A DNA stretch of 64,000 nucleotides. It comes from Variovorax sp. E3 (lineage in GTDB: Bacteria; Pseudomonadota; Gammaproteobacteria; Burkholderiales; Burkholderiaceae_C). Of this stretch, positions 8,591-18,558 are shown piece after piece. Position 1 is the first letter of the stretch. Each line of letters starts with the position of its first letter. The stretch spans positions 1-64,000 of the forward strand of contig NZ_MOWM01000006.1 of assembly GCF_016082275.1 (NCBI RefSeq). The letters are read 5' to 3'. The notes under the pieces were generated by a model. It had not been told where the DNA came from, did not search any database, and saw nothing but the letters and a program-made list of their open reading frames with translations. A program made the position numbers and the translations under genes.

Positions 8591-9697
8591 TTACTTCGTC
8601 TTCCAGATCTGGCGGTAGATGTCGCGGTAGTTGTTGTCCGGGTCGTAGACGTTGTCCTTGCCGCCCTCTGTGCCGATGTTGGCGTTCGTGACGAGATGCA
8701 CGGGCGACGTGTAGCTGGTCGCGGGAGCACCCGCGAATGCGCGATTCAGCTCGTCGACGGCCTGCCAGCCTTGCTGCGAAACGGGTTCCGCCACGGTGGC
8801 GACCTGGTAGTCGTTGTTGCGGATGCGCTGAAAGGCGGACTCGCTGCCGTTGCCGGCCGACACGCCGAGCAATGGTCCTGTTCCCTTGTAGCCCGCTTGC
8901 TGCAGGGTGGGCGCCATGAAGTCGAACGGCATGTCATTGATGGTCAGCGTCCACGTCCACTTCGCTCCGTAGCGCTGAAGCAAGGTGGCCGACAACTGCG
9001 GAATGCGCGTCGCGGTATCCGACAACGGCGTGTCCTCGACCTTCAGCAACTGGCAGCTCGCGCACTGCTTCACCAATGCGGCCATCGCATCGGCCTTGGC
9101 CGTGGCGACCTCGTAGGTCGAGTCGGTGAGGATGACCACGCCGGCCTTGCCGTTCGAAGCCGCAATCACATACATCACCGCAGCCTTCGCGACGTCGAGC
9201 GGGTCCGTGGTCAGGTTGGTGAAGATGCCTTGTTGAGACGCCGGCCCTGGCTTGGCCGACGAATGCCAGCCCACGATCTTGATGCCGCTCGATGCGGCCT
9301 GCTGGATCAGCGCCGACTGCTCCTTCGCGTCGACGCTGCCCAGCACGATGCCATTCGGTTTCAGTGCGATGGCCTGGTTCAAGGCGGCAGAGCGGCCGGA
9401 GATCGAGCCTTGACCGTCAATGATCCGGTAGGTCCATCCAATGGCTTTCGCCGCTTGCTGAACCGCCTGTGCGACGCCACGAGGGCCGCTGTCCCGTTGA
9501 TCCGCGGACACGAAAACGATGGTCTTGCCCTGTTGAGCCGCGGGTCCCGTGGTGGGGCCGGACCATGGCAGGCTGGACCGTGTGGCCTGCGCTGTGTAGG
9601 CCTTGGCCTGCGCGACGATGTCGTCCGCGGCATGAATGTCTGCTGACAAGCAGGCCAACAGAATGGCGGCAGCAGAGAGAATATGGGCACGTTTCAT
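8591..9697 (-). CDS. sugar-type ABC transporter periplasmic binding protein
   Basis: 368 residues from ATG 9697. A signal peptide (MKRAHILSAAAILLACLSA) is cleaved near AHAADD. The mature protein is a Peripla_BP_4/RbsB-type fold: TIVFVSADQRDSG, AKAIGWTYRIIDGQGS, LNQAIALKPNGIVLGSVD, IKIVGWHSS and the hinge/dimer region VAEPVSQQGWQAVDELNRA. Longer than ribose-binding protein by about 60 residues. Together with the permease and double ATPase upstream it forms a CUT2-class importer; the ligand is unknown. Confidence 0.87.
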   Translation of the reverse strand: MKRAHILSAAAILLACLSADIHAADDIVAQAKAYTAQATRSSLPWSGPTTGPAAQQGKTIVFVSADQRDSGPRGVAQAVQQAAKAIGWTYRIIDGQGSISGRSAALNQAIALKPNGIVLGSVDAKEQSALIQQAASSGIKIVGWHSSAKPGPASQQGIFTNLTTDPLDVAKAAVMYVIAASNGKAGVVILTDSTYEVATAKADAMAALVKQCASCQLLKVEDTPLSDTATRIPQLSATLLQRYGAKWTWTLTINDMPFDFMAPTLQQAGYKGTGPLLGVSAGNGSESAFQRIRNNDYQVATVAEPVSQQGWQAVDELNRAFAGAPATSYTSPVHLVTNANIGTEGGKDNVYDPDNNYRDIYRQIWKTK

Positions 9698-9765
9698 GAT
9701 GTCTCCGGTCTTGCTTTGGTTTGGGGATTGATTGATCTCAGGCACAGGGCCGACGCGCGGAAGCG

Positions 9766-10836
9766 TCAGCTGTCCTTCGCGGTCTGCGGTGCGATGGGAG
9801 GGCTTGCTGCCGCGCTCCTGCGCGGGCTGCGCCGGCGGCGCTGGGCGTATCCGGCGATGCCGATCGCGACAAGAAGCGTGGCGCCATTGAAGAGCGGCTC
9901 GACGTAGAAGTCGCCGCCCATCTGCTGGATGCCCGCAATGCCGACGGCCAGGATCGACACGCCGAACACCGTGCCCCAGACATTGACGCGGCCGGGCTTG
10001 ATGGTGGTCGAGCCGAGGAAGGCGCCGACGAGCGCGGGCAGCAGATAGTCGAGACCGACGCTCGCCTGACCGATGCGCAGCTTTGCGGCGAGCACCACGC
10101 CGGCGAATGCTGTCATCACACCCGAGCCGACGAACGCCAGGATCACGTAGCGCCGCGTCGGAATGCCGTTGAGCGCGGCGGCCCGTGGATTGGCCCCGAT
10201 CGCGTAGAAGTAGCGGCCGATCGGAAGGTAGTCGGCCGCAATCCACAACACGATCGCGAGGACGAGCACATAGGTCGTCGCAATCGGCAGGCCGAAGAGC
10301 GAGGTTGAGAATATCGAGGTGAACGGGTCCGGCAGCGCGCCGATCACCTGCCTGCCTCCGGTGTGCCACATGGCAAGCGCGTACAGCACCGTGCCGGTGC
10401 CGAGCGTCGCAATGAACGAGTCGATCTGTGCGATCTCCACGAGCAGGCCATTGACCAGCCCCAGCAACGCGCCGAGCACGAGCACAACCAGCACGGCGAC
10501 AGGCCAGTCGAAGCCGTACATGGTCTGCAGGCTGATGGCCAGGATATGCCACATCACGATGCCGTAACCCACGGTCAGGTCGATGCGACCCGTGGCCATG
10601 GGAATCATGGCGGCGAGCGCAAGAATGGCGATGATGGATTTGTCGCCGGTGATGGAGCGCGCATTGAGCAGGGTCGGGAAGGTGTCCGGCAGCGTCACCG
10701 AGAACACGACGATCAGCAGGAGCGTAAGGATCGGCAAGCCGAACACGGGGAGCAGTCGCATGAAGCGCGAGAAGGGAGAAAGGGCTGCCAGCTCGCGGCG
10801 CGTCGGCTCGAGCGCGTTGGATTTGAGTGATTGCAT
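9766..10836 (-). CDS. sugar-type ABC transporter permease (RbsC-like)
   Basis: 356 residues with about ten hydrophobic segments of the BPD_transp_2 family. Visible family marks are the central IPMATGRIDLTVGYG loop, the GANPRAAALNGIPTRRYV segment that contacts the ATPase, and KPGRVNVWGTVFGV near the end. The C-terminus is Arg-rich and cytoplasmic. It follows the ATPase gene by 18 bases and precedes the binding protein by 68, so all three are one transcript. Confidence 0.88.
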   Translation of the reverse strand: MQSLKSNALEPTRRELAALSPFSRFMRLLPVFGLPILTLLLIVVFSVTLPDTFPTLLNARSITGDKSIIAILALAAMIPMATGRIDLTVGYGIVMWHILAISLQTMYGFDWPVAVLVVLVLGALLGLVNGLLVEIAQIDSFIATLGTGTVLYALAMWHTGGRQVIGALPDPFTSIFSTSLFGLPIATTYVLVLAIVLWIAADYLPIGRYFYAIGANPRAAALNGIPTRRYVILAFVGSGVMTAFAGVVLAAKLRIGQASVGLDYLLPALVGAFLGSTTIKPGRVNVWGTVFGVSILAVGIAGIQQMGGDFYVEPLFNGATLLVAIGIAGYAQRRRRSPRRSAAASPPIAPQTAKDS

Positions 10837-10854
10837 GGTGTTGCCTGAAAGCGT

Positions 10855-12405
10855 TCAATGAATGGGGGCGGATGGCGCGTCGACGTGGTCGAGCGACGCG
10901 CAATGCAGCAGCTCTGAAACGCTCAGTTGCTCGAGCGGCAGCTCGCGCGCGATGGTTCCGTTGCGAAACACCAGCGCGCGATGACAGATCTGCGCGGTTT
11001 CCTCGAAGTCCGACGAAATCAGAATGACGGCCATGCCGGTGCGCACGGCATCGCCCAGCAATCGGTAGATCTCGGCTTTGGCGCCGATGTCGACACCGGC
11101 GGTCGGGTCCTCGAGCACGAGCACTTGCGCTCCGATGCGCAGCCATCGCGCGATCACCACCTTCTGCTGGTTGCCGCCTGACAGAGTTTCGATCAGTGCG
11201 TTGGGATCGTTGGGCCTGAGCGCGACGCGCCGCCCCAACTCCAGCGCTTCGTCGGCCTCGCTCGCCGCCGAACGCAACGCGAACGGCGTGCGACCCGTCG
11301 CCTTCGGATTCAGGAAGAGGTTCTCGCGGATATTGAGTCCCGGCGCAATGGACTCGCCGTAGCGGTCGCCCGCGACGAGGCACAGGCCGCTGCGCAACGC
11401 GGCGCTCGGCGTGGAAAGGTCGGCGCGCTGGCCGTCGAGCAGCACCGTGCCGGACAGGATCGCCTGCGCGCCGAACAGCGCCTTGCCCACGTTGTCGTGG
11501 CCCGCGCCGCGCAACCCGACCAGACCCAGGATCTCGCCGCGCCGCACGTCGAAGTTCAACGGACCCGCATCGTCCGTGCACAGGCGGCGCACCGACAGCG
11601 CGATGGGAGCGACAGCCGTTGTCGGTGGCCGCACGAAAACGGAGTCGGGTTCCCTGCCGACGATGTGGCGGATCAGTTCGGCAGGTTGCGTCGCGGCGGT
11701 GGCCTGCTCGGCCACCCGGCTGCCGTCGCGCAGCACCACGATCCGGTCCGACAATGCGAACACTTCGTCGAGCCGGTGCGACACGTAGATCATGGCAACG
11801 CCCTGCGCCCGCAGCTTGCGCAATACCTCGTGCAGCTGCTGCACCTCGCTCTCCGGCAGGCTTGCGGTCGGCTCGTCGAGCACCATCAGATCGGCGCGAC
11901 TCGACAGGCCGCGCGCAATGGCGACGAGCGATCGCTCAGCCCGGGACAGTGACGCCACGCGCTGATCGGGGTCGATGTCTCCACCCACCAGTGCCAGCGC
12001 TTCGCGCGCCCGTTCTCGGACTTGCCCCCATGCGATCAGACCGTGCCGCTTGCTGAACGTCGTCGCGAGCGCGATGTTCTCCGCGACCGTCATCCAGTCG
12101 ACCAGTCCCAGGTCCTGGTGAACGAACGCGATCCGGCCGTGCATGGCCCGCGCATCGATCGGTTCGCCCCGGAACAGCAGATGGCCGGAAGAGGGCGCGT
12201 GAACACCGGCAAGGATCTTGATCAAAGTCGATTTGCCGGCGCCGTTCTCCCCCAGGAGCGCGACGATCTCGCCCGGATGGACGTCGAAGCTGATGCCCTT
12301 GAGCACCGGCACGCCGTTGAAATTCTTGTGGATGTTCTGCACCGCGAGGATGGGTGCGGATCGCGAAAGGGCGTGATCCCTTTCGCGGGGTCGGGGTGTG
12401 GTCAT
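10855..12405 (-). CDS. sugar-type ABC transporter ATP-binding protein (RbsA/MglA-like)
   Basis: 516 residues, two fused nucleotide-binding domains as in RbsA. The first has a good Walker A (LLGENGAGKST, about residues 51-61), a signature LSRAERSLVAIA and Walker B DLMVLDEPTAS. The second has a degenerate Walker A (GLRGAGHDNVG, no GKS) but a strong signature LSGGNQQKVVIAR and VLVLEDPTAGVD, as is usual in this family. It is the first gene of the operon and is divergent from the AraC regulator at 12574. Confidence 0.9.
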   Translation of the reverse strand: MTTPRPRERDHALSRSAPILAVQNIHKNFNGVPVLKGISFDVHPGEIVALLGENGAGKSTLIKILAGVHAPSSGHLLFRGEPIDARAMHGRIAFVHQDLGLVDWMTVAENIALATTFSKRHGLIAWGQVRERAREALALVGGDIDPDQRVASLSRAERSLVAIARGLSSRADLMVLDEPTASLPESEVQQLHEVLRKLRAQGVAMIYVSHRLDEVFALSDRIVVLRDGSRVAEQATAATQPAELIRHIVGREPDSVFVRPPTTAVAPIALSVRRLCTDDAGPLNFDVRRGEILGLVGLRGAGHDNVGKALFGAQAILSGTVLLDGQRADLSTPSAALRSGLCLVAGDRYGESIAPGLNIRENLFLNPKATGRTPFALRSAASEADEALELGRRVALRPNDPNALIETLSGGNQQKVVIARWLRIGAQVLVLEDPTAGVDIGAKAEIYRLLGDAVRTGMAVILISSDFEETAQICHRALVFRNGTIARELPLEQLSVSELLHCASLDHVDAPSAPIH

Positions 12406-12508
12406 GTCTCAGTCCGTTGAAGGCTCTTTGGCCGAATTCAGTGCTTTCGCCCGGTATTTTTATTTTTTGTATTATTCGGCGATGCCCGCAGAGGCTTCAA
12501 TCTAAAAA

Positions 12509-12538
12509 CGGCCACTCAATCATCGAAATTCGGCCACT
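12509..12538. promoter_or_regulatory. direct-repeat operator candidate for the AraC regulator
   Basis: CGGCCACT occurs twice in the same orientation, at 12509-12516 and 12531-12538. The 22-base spacing (two helical turns) is usual for AraC-family half-sites. It lies in the 168-bp gap between the importer operon and the divergent araC gene, next to an AT-rich stretch at 12460-12475 that could hold the importer promoter. Confidence 0.5.
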
Positions 12539-12573
12539 AACCGCGCGAGTGAAACGCGCTGGAGACGATCGCA

Positions 12574-13425
12574 ATGACTGCTGACTGCGCCCGGGCCGAC
12601 TGGCAAATGCCGAAGGACGAGCCTGGTAATCCGTTCAAGTGCACCCACGAATTTGCGGAGTGCATGGAGAAGCTGAAGCCAGGCAAGCACCGGTTTGGCT
12701 CGCTGGGGGATCCCAAGAACAAGATCCTCTGCATCGAGCAGGGCTCCGTGAAAATCGAAGGACCGCACGGCCAGTGGACGCTGCTGCCTGCACACATGAT
12801 CTTTGTGCCGCACGGCAGGCCGTATCGCATCTGCACGAGCGCCGACGCGGTGGTTGGCGTGGTGCATCTGAGCGAGCAGCACACCGTCTGGGAGCACGAG
12901 GGATGTTGGGCAGCGCCGACCAACAGCCTCGCCAAGGAAATGCTCGGCTATGCGCTTCGTTGGGGGCGGGACCGCGCCAGTGACGACCCGGTTGCCAATG
13001 CCTACTTCAACGCCCTTGGCCTGCTCTGCAAGGAATGGTTCCAGTGCTCGCGGATGATGTGGATTCCGTTCGGCGAGTCCATCGAACTGAAGCGCGCCAT
13101 CGCCTACAGCCGAACGCGACTCGAATCCGTGACGATCGAACTCGCGGCCGAAGCCGCTGGCACCTCCGTGCGCACCTTGCGGCGGTATTTCCAGGATGAA
13201 CTCGGCATGAGTTGGCGCCGGTTTCTCAAGGAGTTGCGCATGGCGCGAGCCATCGAGCTGTTGACCCTCAAGCGACTGTCCGTGACCCAGACGGCACTGG
13301 AAGTCGGCTTCAACAGCGTGGCGGCATTCACGCTCGCGTTCACTTCATTCACCGGCAAGACACCCAGCGCGTACACGAAAGACTTTGTCAGCAGCGGCAG
13401 CGCGTTGGCAGTCGGTTCGCATTGA
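12574..13425 (+). CDS. AraC-family transcriptional activator
   Basis: 283 residues. The first half is a cupin-like sensor (KILCIEQGSVKIEGPHGQW, PHGRPYRIC). The C-terminal third (about residues 185-272) holds both AraC helix-turn-helices: ELAAEAAGTSVRTLRRYFQ and TQTALEVGFNSVAAFTLAF followed by GKTPSAY. It is divergent from the sugar-type importer, so the importer substrate or its product is the likely effector. A direct repeat with 22-base spacing lies between the two genes. Confidence 0.88.
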   Translation: MTADCARADWQMPKDEPGNPFKCTHEFAECMEKLKPGKHRFGSLGDPKNKILCIEQGSVKIEGPHGQWTLLPAHMIFVPHGRPYRICTSADAVVGVVHLSEQHTVWEHEGCWAAPTNSLAKEMLGYALRWGRDRASDDPVANAYFNALGLLCKEWFQCSRMMWIPFGESIELKRAIAYSRTRLESVTIELAAEAAGTSVRTLRRYFQDELGMSWRRFLKELRMARAIELLTLKRLSVTQTALEVGFNSVAAFTLAFTSFTGKTPSAYTKDFVSSGSALAVGSH

Positions 13426-13433
13426 GCGATCCA

Positions 13434-13462
13434 CGGCCCGGTGATCCGGGTGTGTCGGGCCG
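13434..13462. other. inverted repeat between convergent genes
   Basis: CGGCCCG (13434-13440) and CGGGCCG (13456-13462) are perfect 7-bp arms around 15 bases, between the ends of araC and the DapA-family gene. It could terminate both transcripts, but has no T run on either side. Confidence 0.35.
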
Positions 13463-13490
13463 CGGGCGTTGTGTTGCCCTGCTGGAGGGA

Positions 13491-14410
13491 TCAGGGATTC
13501 GGGTAGCCCGGCATGTCGAACCCGATGGCGTTCAGGTCTGCAATGACCTTGTCGCCGGTGGCCTTGTCGAGTTCGGTCAGCGGAGGGCGTACCTTGCGCC
13601 ATTGCGCATCGCCAGACCAACTGGCGACGGCATGCTTCATCGCCGGAATCATGTAGCTGCCTTGGAACACTTGGCGAACCGCATCGACGTTGCCTGCAGG
13701 CCGGGGGCTTCCGTGCTGTTCCAGCCTTCGAACATCCGGTGGATGCCCGCGGGGTTCATGTTGACGGTGGCACTGATGCAGCCGGCGGCGCCTATGGGCA
13801 TGGCCGCCGAGAGAAACGATTCGCTGGCCGGAAAGACATCAAAACCATCCGCCGCGAAGGTGTCGATCATGGCCTTGGTATGGCGCCAGTCACCGGCTGA
13901 ATCCTTCGCGCCGGCAATCACGGTGGGGTAACGCTGGAGCAGCCGCTCGATCAACGTGAGCGTGATCGGAACGTGCGTGAACTGGGGAATGTGATACAGG
14001 TAGATCGGTGCGCAACCAGCGCCCACGCGCTCGATGATCTCCGCGTAGTAGGCGAACACGCCGTCCTCGGACACACCCTTGAAGAAGAAGGGCGGCAGCG
14101 TCAGCAAGCCGGCGGCGCCGGCCTTGCTGGCGTGCCGCGAAAGCTCGACGGCGTCGGGCAGTGCGCACGCGCCTGTGCCCGGCATCATCCTGCCTGCGGG
14201 TATGCCTGCTTCGAGCAAGGCGTCGGTCAATGCGATGCGTTCGGGCGTGGTGATCGATGCAGCCTCGGAATTGGTTCCGAAGATTGCAAGGCCGGCGCTG
14301 TTGTCGACGAGCCAGCGGCAGTGCGCGATGAAACGCGCTACGTCGGCTTCAAGCGATGCATTGAAGGGAGTCAGCACTGGCGCGAGTACGCCGCGGATCT
14401 TGTTGGTCAT
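13491..14410 (-). pseudogene. dihydrodipicolinate synthase-family lyase/aldolase, frameshifted
   Basis: ATG 14410. The frame shows a DapA-type TIM barrel: RGVLAPVLTPF, the substrate loop GTNSEAASIT (in place of GTTGE), IYLYHIPQF with the Tyr, and the Schiff-base Lys in VIAGAKDSAGDW. It breaks in a C5 run at about 13697-13701 and continues one register over as GNVDAVRQVFQGSYMIPAMK through WRKVRPPLTELD to TGA 13491-13493. Repaired length 306 residues. Such proteins cleave or make 2-oxo acids with pyruvate; substrate unknown. It follows the FAD/Fe-S dehydrogenase by 20 bases, suggesting a shared hydroxy/oxo-acid pathway. Confidence 0.8.
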
Positions 14411-14430
14411 GGTTGGGTTCAGCCTTCGTT

Positions 14431-17360
14431 TCAAATGATTGGCGTCTCGGCGGCGCTTCGTCGATGCGCCATCTGGAGGAATTCGGCAAGGTGCTGGACC
14501 TCGCGGCCCGTGCCCTGCCTGATTTGCTCTCGGCAGCTGAAGCCGTTTGTGAGGATGACGGTGTCGGCACTGACGGCGCGGACCGCCGGCAGCAGCACAA
14601 GCTCCCCGACGGCCTTCGAAATCTCGACGTGCGCCGGGTTGAACCCGAAAGAACCGGCCATGCCGCAGCACCCGCTGTCCAGATGAACCGCTCGCGCGCC
14701 CATCGCCTTCAGAAGGGCAATGTCCCCCTTCGTTCCGAACAAGGATTTCTGATGGCAGTGCGCATGCACCAGCACATCGATCTCCATGCGCGCAGGCTTG
14801 TAGCCGTGTTCATGAAGAAAATCGCCCAGCAACGAGACGCTGGCGGCGAGTCGTTTGGCCCGAGCATCCTCCGGGAACATCTTGAGCAATTCGTCCTTGA
14901 AGACCGACATGCATCCCGGCTCTAGCCCGACCACCGCGAGGGGGCCGCCATTGACTTCGTCCATCTGCTGTCCGATCACCTCGAGCGTCTTGCGCAGCTT
15001 CTCGCGCGCGAGGTCCAGGTAGCCGAAATCGTATAGCGGCCGACCACAACACAGAGGCGTGGCCGGAAGTACCGCCTCGAACCCGGCGTGCCCCAGAACC
15101 TCGACGGCGGCGCTCGCCACTTCGGGATGGAAGTGCTCGCAGAAAGTGTCCACCCAGAGAATGACCTTGGGATTGCCCGAAGGCTTGGTGGCGGTCTTCT
15201 TCGCGAGTTGGCGAAACGTCTTGGCCGCGAACTTCGGCATGTCGCGATCCGCGGCGACGCCACCCATGCGCTTGGCGATAGACGACAGGCCCGGGGTCTG
15301 TGTCATCAGGTTCGCCAGCCAGGGCAGCTTGCCAGCCAGCGGCGCCCAGTCCCCGATGCGCCCCATGGTCAACGCTTGGCGCGGGCGCGTGTTCTTCTCG
15401 TAGTAGTGGGACAGGAACTCGGCCTTGTACGACGCCATGTCGGTGTGTGTCGGGCAGTCGCTCTTGCAGCCCTTGCATGCGAGGCAGGTGTCCAGGGCTT
15501 CCTTCAGCGGCTCGCTGTTCCAGCCGTCCTTGACGACGTCGCCCTGCAACATTTCCCAGAACAGCCGTGACGCCCGCGCGTCGAGAAACGCTCTTCCTTC
15601 GTGGCCCTGTAGCTCGGGCACATGGTGCTGGCCTGCGTGCTGCGGCAGCGCCCCATGCCGACGCAGTGCTCCACGGCCCGCTGGAAGCCGTCGCCTTCCG
15701 CGCTGCGAAAGTCCATGCGCGTGTGGAGCTTGACCACCTTGTACTGCGGCCCCATGCGAAGGTTGTCGTCGACACGGTAGGCATCGACCACCTTGCCGGG
15801 GTTGAGCCGGTTCAGCGGATCCCAGATGCGCTTGAATTCACGCAGGGCCTCCATGAGTTCCTCCCCGAACATGATCGGCAGGAATTCGGCCTTGGCCTGC
15901 CCGTCGCCATGCTCGCCAGTGAGCGATCCGCCGCAATCGACGACGAGTTGCGCGGCCTCGCGGATGAAGGCGCGGAACCGCGCAACCCCTTCGACGGTGC
16001 GAAGGTCGAAGGTAATGCGCGCATGCACGCAACCGTCGCCGAAATGACCGAACAAGGAGGTCTGGTAGCCGTAGCGGTCGACCAGGGCCTGGAACGATCG
16101 AAGATAGTCGCCCAGCCGCAATGGATCGACAGCAGCGTCCTCCCATCCGACCTGGGGGTCTGGAATGGAGGGATCGATCGACAACTGCGTGGCCGAGGCC
16201 CCGTTCTCGCGGATCGACCACATGCGCCGTTGCATCGCAGGGTCGGTGATGACCCAGCTCGAAGGGCGCGGCCCCGTGGGGCGCTCCCTGAAATAGGCGG
16301 CTGCCTTGTCTGCCTGCGCGGTAGCGTCCTCCAGCGAGTTCGCACCGAATTCAACCATCACCCACGCGTCGCCCTCGGGCAGCAGATCGATCTCGGCTTG
16401 CGCGAGGTTTCGCGCCTGCAGCCCGCGAATGATGGCGCGATCCAGGCCTTCGATGGCAATGGGGGAGAAGCGCTGGTATTCCGGGACGGCGTCGGCGGCC
16501 AGGTAAATGTCCGGAAAACCGAGCACCAGCACCACGCGGTTCGGTGGACTTTGCACCAGCCGTACCTTGGCGCGCAGCGTGAGCGCACACGTGCCCTCGG
16601 TACCGACCAGCGCACGCGCCACGTTGAAGCCGTTCTCGGGCAGCAACTGGTCAAGGTTGTAGCCGGAAACGCGGCGCTTGATGTCCGGGAACTTGCCGCG
16701 GATCAAGTCGGCGTAGCGGTCGCGCAAGTCGCGCAGCTTCGCGTAGATCTCGCCCTGGCGTCCGCCGGCGGCGATGATCCGGGACAGTTCGTCTTCTGGC
16801 GTGGGGCCGGTCCAGAACCGCGCTCCGTCATAAGTCATGACCTCCAGCGCCTCGATGTTCTCCAGCGTCTTGCCGGCCATCACGGAGTGCGGCCCACAAG
16901 AGTTGTTCGCGATCATTCCGCCCAGCGTGCAGCGACTGTGGGTCGAAGGATCGGGCGCGAAAGTCAGTCCGTATTTCTCCGCGGCGCCGATGAGCTTGTC
17001 GCAGACCACACCAGGCTCCACCAGCGCGGTACCGGCGACCGGATCGAGTGAAAGAATCTCATCGCAGAAGGCCGACATGTCGAACACTACGGCGACATTG
17101 ACGGTCTGTCCGTTCATGGAGGTGCCCCCACCACGCATGAGCACTGGCGCGTTGTGCCGGCGGCAGATCTCCACGCCCTTGATGAAGTCGTCGACCGACC
17201 TGGGTACCACCACCCCGATGGGCACTTGGCGGTAATTGGATGCATCGGAGGCATACACCGCCCGATGTCCGTCATCGAAGCGCACCGAGGCGCCGAGCGA
17301 GACGGACAACTCGCTTTCGAGCGCGCTCCAGTCTTGTTGAAGATGAGACATCTGTGTCAC
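14431..17360 (-). pseudogene. FAD-linked oxidase / Fe-S dehydrogenase (YdiJ-like), frameshifted
   Basis: Repaired length 976 residues, normal for this two-domain family (D-2-hydroxyacid or D-2-hydroxyglutarate dehydrogenases). Order: FAD-binding type 4 domain with RGGGTSMNGQT and TLGGMIANNSCG; FAD-oxidase C-terminal domain (GHFGDGCVHARI, GGSLTGEHGDGQ); two cysteine clusters (HCVGMGRCRS...CPSYRAT and CLACKGCKSDCP); CCG domain (HCHQKSLFG, DSGCCGMAGSFG). One base is missing near 15575 (TRGR/SRLFWEML). Start may be GTG 17360 or, more likely, ATG 17351 (MSHLQQDW). Membrane-associated electron transfer to quinone is usual. DapA-family gene downstream. Confidence 0.85.
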
Positions 17361-17482
17361 TCGTCGAGCAGGGCACGCTGCGCCTGGACGAGCGCCGTCG
17401 TCATCGGCATGTCGGCCTGGCCTCCCATCGGGCCAGGAACGAGGGTCACCAGAAAAAAGATGGTTCGTCGGCTTCGTTTCAT
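17357..17482 (-). CDS. possible small leader protein, 41 aa
   Basis: ATG 17482 has a good ribosome-binding site (AAAGGAA, six bases upstream) and the frame ends at TGA 17357-17359, overlapping the start region of the FAD/Fe-S dehydrogenase. The product starts MKRSRRTIFFLVTLVPG (basic then hydrophobic, like a short signal) and ends TTALVQAQRALLDE. It might be a coupled leader peptide or the stump of a deleted gene. No family recognised. Confidence 0.4.
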   Translation of the reverse strand: MKRSRRTIFFLVTLVPGPMGGQADMPMTTALVQAQRALLDE

Positions 17483-17502
17483 CGGGTTCCTTTGTCGGTC
17501 AG

Positions 17503-17519
17503 CATTCATGGATTGAATG
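17503..17519. promoter_or_regulatory. LysR-type inverted repeat
   Basis: CATTCA-TGGAT-TGAATG, a perfect 6-bp inverted repeat, in the gap between the FAD/Fe-S operon and the divergent LysR gene at 17615; likely binding site of that regulator. Confidence 0.5.
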
Positions 17520-17614
17520 AATTGACTGCCCCTGTGTCGGATTGCCGATGAGTTTCCCCTTTACCCGCGCCGAGGAAAAACGTATGTTCTGCAGCTAATG
17601 CATGAGTTTCCTGA

Positions 17615-18514
17615 ATGAACCCGAGACGCCTCACACCATCCATGTCGTTGCTGGTGGCCTTCGAGGCCGCTGCGCGCCATCTCAGCTTCACTCGCGCCGC
17701 GGTCGAACTGTCGTTGACGCAAAGCGCAGTGAGCCGACAGGTGCAGGCGCTTGAAGAACTGCTGGAAATTCCGCTCTTCCGTCGTGAAGGCCGGAAGATC
17801 GCGCTGACAGACACTGGCGCGATGTATCAGAGGGAGGTCAGTGGCGCGTTGCAACGCATCAGCAGCGCGTCATTGCAGGCCATTGCGTACCGGACGGGTG
17901 GCGGTTCATTGCATCTCGCCTCCCTGCCTGCATTCACTGCGAAGTGGCTCATGCCGAGGATGAAATCGTTCTACGGCACTCACCCGGGCATCCTCGTGCA
18001 CATCCATTCGCGGCTGAAGCAGTTCGATCTCGAGCTCGCGGGCATCGATGCGGTGATCGGCGTGGGCGACGGTGTCTGGCCGGGGCTGCTCTCGCACCAC
18101 CTGATCGACGAGGTCGTGGTCCCCGTGATCAGTCCGGCGCTGCGAAGGGCGCATCCCATGATGTCGCCGGCGGACATCTCGCAGCACTTGCTGCTGGTGG
18201 TCGCCGCCCGCCCGTATGTCTGGAAGGATTGGTTCTCGGCGCAGGGACTGCCCGTGAGCAAGATGAGACTCGGCCCTCAGTTCGAGCTGACCTCGCATCT
18301 GATCCAGGCAGTTGCATCCGGCATCGGCGTAGGGTTGCTTCCAACGTTTCTTGTCGAAGACGAGCTTCGCAGCGGGGTGCTCGAAACGGCCTTCGATCTG
18401 CCCTTGAAGACGAACGCCGGCTACTACTTGTTCGTTCCTCCGGAGAAGCTCTCGCTGCCACCGGTCACGGCGTTTCGGAATTGGCTCCTGGAACAGCGCG
18501 ACAACGCCGGCTGA
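17615..18514 (+). CDS. LysR-family regulator (GcvA subgroup)
   Basis: 299 residues. N-terminal winged helix about residues 10-65: SLLVAFEAAARHLSFTRAAVELSLTQSAVSRQVQALEELLEIPLF, with the GcvA-type FEAAARHLSFTRAA start. The C-terminal LysR substrate domain begins HLASLPAFTAKWLMPR. It is divergent from the FAD/Fe-S dehydrogenase plus DapA-family operon, with a perfect inverted repeat between, so it probably controls that operon. Confidence 0.88.
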   Translation: MNPRRLTPSMSLLVAFEAAARHLSFTRAAVELSLTQSAVSRQVQALEELLEIPLFRREGRKIALTDTGAMYQREVSGALQRISSASLQAIAYRTGGGSLHLASLPAFTAKWLMPRMKSFYGTHPGILVHIHSRLKQFDLELAGIDAVIGVGDGVWPGLLSHHLIDEVVVPVISPALRRAHPMMSPADISQHLLLVVAARPYVWKDWFSAQGLPVSKMRLGPQFELTSHLIQAVASGIGVGLLPTFLVEDELRSGVLETAFDLPLKTNAGYYLFVPPEKLSLPPVTAFRNWLLEQRDNAG

Positions 18515-18558
18515 GCGGCGCATCGCGCATGGTGGCAAGGGCCGAGCGCGTCTGCTGG

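Noticed and set aside
9698-11581. Long open minus-strand frame running upstream of the binding-protein start
   Set aside because: It is the binding-protein frame left open by GC-rich codon structure through the permease and ATPase genes; the Arg/Ala-rich translation has no family sense and the signal peptide fixes the start at 9697.
15567-17051. 494-codon plus-strand frame
   Set aside because: Antisense to the FAD/Fe-S dehydrogenase, whose motifs are clear on the minus strand; composition is a GC-rich shadow.
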